Notes under the pieces: generated by a model | The model's database searches: none | The model's input: only the letters and a program-made list of their open reading frames with translations | Told to the model about the DNA's origin: nothing | Assembly: GCA_951812925.1 (NCBI GenBank) | Contig: OX638370.1 | Span: forward strand, 120,976,897-121,040,896 | Source of the DNA: Calliopum simillimum | Lineage: Eukaryota > Arthropoda > Insecta > Diptera > Lauxaniidae | Direction: 5' to 3' | Length of the DNA stretch: 64,000 bases | In this document: positions 58,041 through 64,000 of the stretch, piece by piece | Layout: each line of letters opens with the position of its first letter | How positions within the stretch are numbered: the stretch's first letter is position 1 | Position numbers and translations under genes: made by a program

Positions 58041-61000
58041 GCTCTGTGCATATATTGGACACTATTCAGCCAGGATCAACTAATTGCAATTGCTAAAGAG
58101 TTTCTGCCCAAAATTTATTATTTTATTTTTTAAAGGCAATAAGTGGAAAGGGATACTTTTGAAAACATTTTGAAGAAGGTTGACAGCTTTATTTATTAAA
58201 TCACAATGTTTCTTTATGAAAAGGAAGGTTGGATGAGAACACTACCACTCGGTGATAATTGAGATGTCTGAGATTTCTCAGCTTAACTTCTTATGAACAA
58301 CCTGATTTGAAATTTAATTTTAAGGCTCTTGATTAACATCAACGTTGAAAAGAAACTGTTTTGAACAAAATAAAAAAAATGTTTCTATCTACCAAATAAA
58401 ATTTTGAGCGTTAAACCTCCCACCACTTTCTTTGCCACATATTTTTTAAATATCTTGATATGCAAAATATATAATATATAGCATAACCAGTTATTTTGAC
58501 ATATTTCCCAACATTTTTGACATAACGAACATCAGCAAAAAAAAAAATAAATAGAATTAATTTTAAAAAAATGTTCAGTCAGTTCATTAGAAAAACAGCT
58601 AATGGAAGTTGCATTCTTCCAAAATGAAATACATAATAGAGAAAAAAAGCGATAAAACAAAAATTCCACATATCAGCTAAATTTAAGCACACGACGAGAT
58701 AGAAACCTTTAAAAGCATGCAAACTACATAAATATAACAAATGGACGGAACAATTGTTCAAAACGACCGCTATTCATTCAATATATTATAAAAAAAAGTT
58801 GTTTTCCCATTACATCCTGCTCAATATCGTTCTATCATCATGTCCTTCCGTCCACCTGCCTATCATCCTTTTAACCATTCATTTTGATAGTTTGTGGGCA
58901 GTGAACGTTGATTTGGTAGTGTGTCCTTTGCGGTTTTGTTCGCGGTTTGCTTTCTTTTATGGTTTTGAGTCAAATTTTTGTCCTGTTTTCAAATTTGTTT
59001 ACCATTTTTTTTTTTCCTTTCTACGTTAATAACAAATGTAGTTATCGCGTGAGGTAAACGCAAACATCAGTATAAAGTTTAATGTTATATTATTCCAAAA
59101 AAAAAGCGAGTTAGCAAGACATGAGCATTCAGGTAGACAAGCATACCCAAGTTTCCTTGAATTCATTTGAGAACGATAAATTATTTAAAATATTCGATTG
59201 CATTTTTCTTTGGTTTTTTATGAAGTGCTAAGAAATCGCTGGCTTTTTTGTTGATGTATGTACGAGTGTTTATATATTTATTATAAATTCCATTGTAATG
59301 TTTTGGGCGACCAAAGACAAATGACTTTTAGACAATCTATCGTTTATAGCGCGATCAAATCATCTTCTATTAACATAAACTTAACTTGGAAGATAATTGT
59401 TTCAAATTTCTAAATTATTTTTTTTCTATTTTGCCTGAACCCGTTTTAAATCTAACGTCGTATCACATAAAATTTTTTTCCCAGTTTCTGTTTACTTATC
59501 ATTCAAATGTTGTATAAAAAATTTTCGCTTGTGACACTTCGAGTAAATTTTCTGATAACCCCTTTTCTAGTTGGGCCATTTTCATAATATGTATATATAA
59601 AAAAAAATTTAAAATAATTACATTCGATGTCTTTTGCGATCCTGTCAACACCTGAAAGGTGCCGGTAAGAGTCAGTTAGTGTTTGATTAATCGATCGTTT
59701 TCGGTGAAAAGGGGCTGCCAATAAGGCTCATTGCGCTAAAATTCGCATTTTTCCCATTATCACCCTTCCCACCTACGTAACAATGGCATGAGGTAAAAAA
59801 AAAATTCCGTCACATAGGGGGCGGGGGAGGGGAAAGCGAAAAAGAATTTCCCAAAAAAAAATTCATATAAATTTTCTGACGACGGATTTGGAATCAGGGG
59901 GGTGCTAATTACACTAAAAATATACTTTTTATCAAAAAAATGAAATAGTTCTAATTTCTTGGCCTAAAATGGGTTAAAACCTAATTTAAATCATGATTTT
60001 AAAATTTATTTTCTCTGAATTTCATTTTTCTAAAGTATTACATACATGTCTGAATTTCACGATGTCATCTTAAAGGTGCAAGAATTTGCAAAGTAAACTC
60101 GTAGATGACCAGTCGAAGTTAGGGAATAGTAAAGAACGGACAAATTTTGTACGTCCTATATATAGATACCTCAAACATGCCAAAAAATGTGTTTTTAGAT
60201 TTTTCGAACTATGTACACTGTCGAGCATAAGTGAGTGCATGTTTGAAACTGTTCTATTAACATGCCCATAAAACCATTAATACTTAAGCATATGGTTTGA
60301 ATTTTTTAGAGTTTATTCTCTATTTATTGAGCTTTTAGATGATATTAATTTGAGTGTGAAAATTTATCACCCAAAATTTTTTTTTGATAAAAAACCTCAC
60401 GAAACTCGATTTTTTCGAATATTTGATTTTGGAGGAAAATACACTTGTTGTTAAATATTTTTGGTTTAGTCAGAAGGGCGTTGATTTTTTTACAAGTTTA
60501 AGATTGATCGGAATATTTTTTGTAAATATATCAATAATTCATTTTGTTATATTTATCCATTTAGCACAAATCTCGGCAAAAACTACCATAAGGTTTTTTG
60601 GAGTATTGCCGACATTTTTTTTGGTAGCGACCCAAATTTTTTGGTTCGGTTGGTACCTATTGATGTCGTAGAGCATTTTAATATCAAAAAATATTGTTAA
60701 GGTTCCCATTTGCTTATGATTATATTGATTTTTTAAGATTTTTTGTTTGATGGAAAAGTGTAATTCGGTTCTGGGGCGTTTCCATATCAACGATTTTGAA
60801 GAAATTTAGTTTCAGAATGTTGAATTAGCCGTCCCTGTTTTTAATGTAATCCATTTGCATCATAAAAGTAACATGCCATAAAATGAGCAGACAAACATTA
60901 TTTTCCAATTTTATAACTACCACTATACTGAGCGTATATTTTTAAGACTACTTTTTTTTGTGCATTATTTAATCTTACAAATGCAAAACAAAAAAATTGC

Positions 61001-61533
61001 AGTTATATCAATTAGCTTTTTGTTAAACAAAAGGCATTTTTACACTTAAAAAAAAACACTAAGTTAGTGGAAGTCATAAAATTGTAAAATAATGTTTGTC
61101 TGCTCATTTTGTGGCATGTTACTTTTATGATGCAAATGGATCACATTAAAAACAGGGACGGCTAATTCAACATTCTGAAACTAAATTTCTTCAAAATCGT
61201 TGATATGGAAACGCCCCAGAACCGAATTACACTTTTCCATCAAACAAAAAATCTTAAAAAATCAATATAATCATAAGCAAATGGGCACCTTAACAATATT
61301 TTTTGATATTAAAATGCTCTACGACATCAATAGGTACCAACCGAACCAAAAAATTTGGGTCGCTACCAAAAAAAATGTCGGCAATACTCTAAAAAACCTT
61401 ATGGTAGTTTTGGCCGAGATTTGTGCTAAATGGATAAATATAACAAAATGAATTATTGATATATTTACTAAAAATATTCCAATCAATCTTAAACTTGTAA
61501 AAAAATCAACGCCCTTCTGACTAAACCAAAAAT

Positions 61534-63353
61534 TTTTTTTTATTTTTTTTTTTTTTTTTTTATTGAATAATATCTATATTCTATAGTTATGATAAACTAG
61601 AGGCGAATACAGATGTGGTAAAATTACATAAACATTATTTTAAATTTGGGGTCAAACTACAGTATTATTTGCACAGTTAACTAAGAAATATATATGGATA
61701 AAAATTTAATGATATGATGTATGAGTTTGATGGTAATAAGGATTCTATTTTAGAGCATTTTTATTTTGAAAGTATTTTTTTTTTTTTTTTCTTTTTATGC
61801 AATAACGAGCAAAAAAAAACAAAAAAAGGGTTATATTTGAATTGCGAGTAAGGAGAAAACTTCATTATGATCTTTGTTTAAAAGCCAAGCCTTAACCTCT
61901 CTAAGGAAAACGTTAACATTGCGAAGGCATCTAACATTGCTAGGTAATTTATTAAAAATCCTAGGCGCGACAGAGCAGTAAAAATGATAATAATGCTGTA
62001 ACGAAAAAGTGGGCGGTAGAGCTAAATTTTGGTTGTTTGCTCTTAAATGATAATTTCTATTGCTTCTGTTACTGAAATATCCACTATCATTGAAAAACAT
62101 TTTTAAAACTTTATAAAAATATAAATGTTTAAGAGGCAAGATCTTCAAATTTTTAAACAGAATCATGCTGCTCACCATACGATTTCTTTTACATATTAGA
62201 CGAATAACATGCTTTTGAATTATAAGAAGTGGATTTAATTTGTTCTTATGTGTACCGCCCCAAGACACCAATCCATATTCTAGTTAAGAATGGAAAAGGC
62301 CATAATACATACATGTTAATAATTCAGTTGAGCAAAATGTTCTTAATAAATATATTTGTCTTATAACAGCTAAGCCATATAATTTAAGTGCTAAAGTATG
62401 ATCAAGCCAACTTAATTTCCAATCGAGCACAATACCAAGATATTTAAATGTTTTTACACAATCAATATGGATGCATTTGTTTGAACAATGATTTTTGGAT
62501 TCATACGAGTAACTATTATTGTTACCAATCAAAAATTTTTGGCAAAGAGCGTGGTGGAAGACAAAGTTATTAAAATTCAAATTGTAGTCAACTCCCGATA
62601 CATTAAAAAACATTAATTTGGTTTTTTCGCTCAGAGCTAACTTATGGTATGCAAACCAATGTCTTAGGATATTAAGGTCATAGTTTATATCAGCTACAAC
62701 GTCAAGCACAGAATCACTCGAATATGTGCACGCCATGTCATCGGCAAATGCAACTAACTTACTAGAGAAGTTTTGCGAAAAAATAGAGTTGATATACACA
62801 AGAAAAAGAATGGGACCTAGTACTGAGCCTTGCGGAACACCTATGCCAATATTTTTGTAGCCACTGAAAGTATTTAATATTCTTACTCTCTGGACTCTAT
62901 CCGACAGATATGAGGTAAACCATTTATGAACTGAGCCTCTCACCCCACATTTATATAGTTTATCTAAAAGGATTTTGTGGTCTACTGTATCAAAAGCCTT
63001 CGTGATATCAATGAAAAGAGCTCCAGTAATCTTTTTATTATTTATACCATTGTAAACATCTGAGCAAAACTTTAATAAAGATTTTTCTGTAGATAGCCCT
63101 TCTCTAAATCCAAATTGGCAGTCACTTAATAATTTATTTTTATTTAAAAAAACCCAATAGCTTTTTTTTCATAGTTTTTTCATAAATTTTGGAAAAGACA
63201 GGCAGAAGTGAGATAGGTCTGTAGTTGTTTATGTCATTTTTATCTCCTTTTTTATACATATAATGGTATTACCTCAGCTTTTTTAAGGTTCATTGGAAAG
63301 ACTCCGGCTTCAATGCTTTTGTTTATAAGATGGCACAGGACATGTTAAAAATG
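61534..63353 (-). mobile_element. 5'-truncated LINE (CR1/jockey-like) inserted in the foldback
   Basis: A minus-strand non-LTR element with its 3' end at the T-rich tract near 61534 (an A tail on its own strand) and its 5' end at about 63353. Flanking AAAAAT (61528-61533 and 63354-63359) is the likely target duplication, and removing the element restores the foldback arm. It contains the reverse-transcriptase frame described separately. It lacks the endonuclease ORF start. Confidence 0.88.
61831..63290 (-). pseudogene. LINE reverse transcriptase, broken
   Basis: Domains in order: KKGDKNDINNYRPISLLP (finger block), SDCQFGFREGLSTEKSL, GALFIDITKAFDTVDHK (RT motif A, catalytic Asp), GVPQGSVLGPILFLVYIN (motif B), FADDM (catalytic DD of motif C), FKYLGIVLDWKLSW, then the C-terminal region ending QI-stop at 61831. 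Disruptions: a 4-base insertion near 63260 (after VIPLY), a frame change in a T run near 63160, and a TAA stop near 62284 where the frame otherwise runs on into LEYGLVSWGG. The catalytic residues are all present, so decay is recent. The frame's annotated starts at 62943 and 62271 are internal, not real starts. Confidence 0.88.
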
Positions 63354-64000
63354 AAAAATATTTAACAAGTGTATTTTCTTCCAAAATCAAATATTCGAAA
63401 AAATCGAGTTTCCACACTCAAATTTATATCATCTAATAGCTCAATAAATAGAGAATAAACTCTGAAAAATTCAAACCATTTGCTTTAGTATTAATGGTTT
63501 TATGGGCATGTCAATAGACCAGTTTCAAACATGCACTCAGTTATGCTCGCCAGTGTATGCATTTGGGTAAGGATATTTCAGAGACAAAAATAAATGCAGA
63601 TGTGGATACAAAGAATACCAAAGACTGGTACTTCTCCTGAAATATCAAGATTTATGACGGAGAACTACTGTATCCTATACTTCAAAAACCACGATAAACG
63701 GGGATTTTCCCATTTTTAGGTCAGAAAATTTGGAGTTATCAAAAAATGTTTTAATTGTCGTATTTAGAAGTTTTTCGAGCGACTTTACGTTTCTAGAGGG
63801 TGTTCCGCAAAAAATAAGCGATTTTTTCCCATACAAAGTGCGGCCACCGTAATGTAATGTTCAAAATATTATATAGAAATCGAAAACACTTCGGAAACTC
63901 TTGATTGTTTTGTTTTATGCTTACACAGATAAAACGTATAGCATATAAGCCCAAATCTAATATGTTTGTATCCCAACGGAACTAAATTTAGAGTACAAAA

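Larger units (their letters stand above)
60216..63555. mobile_element. Tc1/mariner-type foldback element split by a LINE
   Basis: Ends CACTGTCGAGCATAAGTGAG and the complement of CTGAGTTATGCTCGCCAGTG lie between TA dinucleotides (60214-60215, 63556-63557). The left arm runs about 60216-60933. The right arm runs about 61059-61533, then continues at 63354-63555 after the LINE. Arms are so alike that opposite-strand frames at 60539-60790 and 61200-61451 encode 83 residues differing at two positions. The left arm has about 43 extra bases near 60360-60405. The central loop is about 125 bp. No transposase. Outer arm homologous to the MITE at 43634. Confidence 0.88.
42146..64000. other. Region upstream of bl start codon: 5' intron and/or intergenic
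   Basis: Must contain the splice donor of the bl leader exon if that is within the window, but I cannot identify it. No host protein-coding exon was recognised anywhere here. Named repeats are listed separately; the remaining stretches (42420-43620, 48380-50940, 54090-55370, 55510-57730, 58050-60210) are AT-rich with nothing I can name. Confidence 0.5.

Noticed and set aside
59503..59721. 72-codon minus-strand frame near a GGGGGCGGGGGAGGGG tract
   Set aside because: No recognisable protein features; the flanking sequence looks intergenic.
60539..61451. Two nearly identical 83-residue proteins on opposite strands
   Set aside because: They are the two arms of the foldback element; no recognisable domain, and the frame is probably fortuitous.

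Overview
The window is nuclear DNA of an insect, almost certainly a higher dipteran (schizophoran fly such as a tephritid or muscid). It is very AT-rich, has GT-AG introns from 65 bp to about 24 kb, and carries two recognisable fly genes in a sea of small transposon remnants. I could not fix genus or species from sequence alone.

Genes. (1) Positions 1-2964, plus strand: the last four coding exons of hillarin (Hil), a KY-domain / transglutaminase-like protein. Only the C-terminal 218 residues are inside the window. (2) Positions 9917-42140, minus strand: the complete coding region of bancal (bl), the fly hnRNP K homologue. It has nine coding exons and 532 residues: KH1, KH2, a very long Gly/RGG-rich linker, KH3 and a short RGG-type tail. 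Every splice junction joins in frame. The two genes converge, with about 7 kb between their stop codons. A non-coding 5' leader exon of bl must lie above 42146, because an acceptor sits just 5' of the start codon, but I could not place it. I see no other cellular gene, no tRNA or rRNA, and no CRISPR.

Layout. 1-2964 Hil, with a LINE fragment in its 2.2 kb intron; 2965-9916 intergenic, with an internally deleted mariner and other debris; 9917-42140 bl, of which the 23.9 kb intron inside KH2 is the main repeat trap; 42146-64000 upstream or 5' intron of bl, again packed with repeats and free of recognisable host coding sequence.

Mobile DNA. The striking property of the window is the density of inverted-repeat (foldback/MITE) elements from many families. 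Several have target duplications that can be read directly: TA, TTA, 8 bp and 9 bp. Three nests can be resolved: a MITE near 30.4-31.65 kb hit twice (once with TA, once with a 9-bp duplication); a 1.5-kb foldback at 60216-63555 split by a LINE; and a Tc1-like element abutting a second foldback at 51.9-54.1 kb. The oddest family (31005-31566, with relatives at 35022-35520 and 39722-39973) is built almost entirely from a 12-base motif, GGAAATAACGCC, repeated in both orientations.
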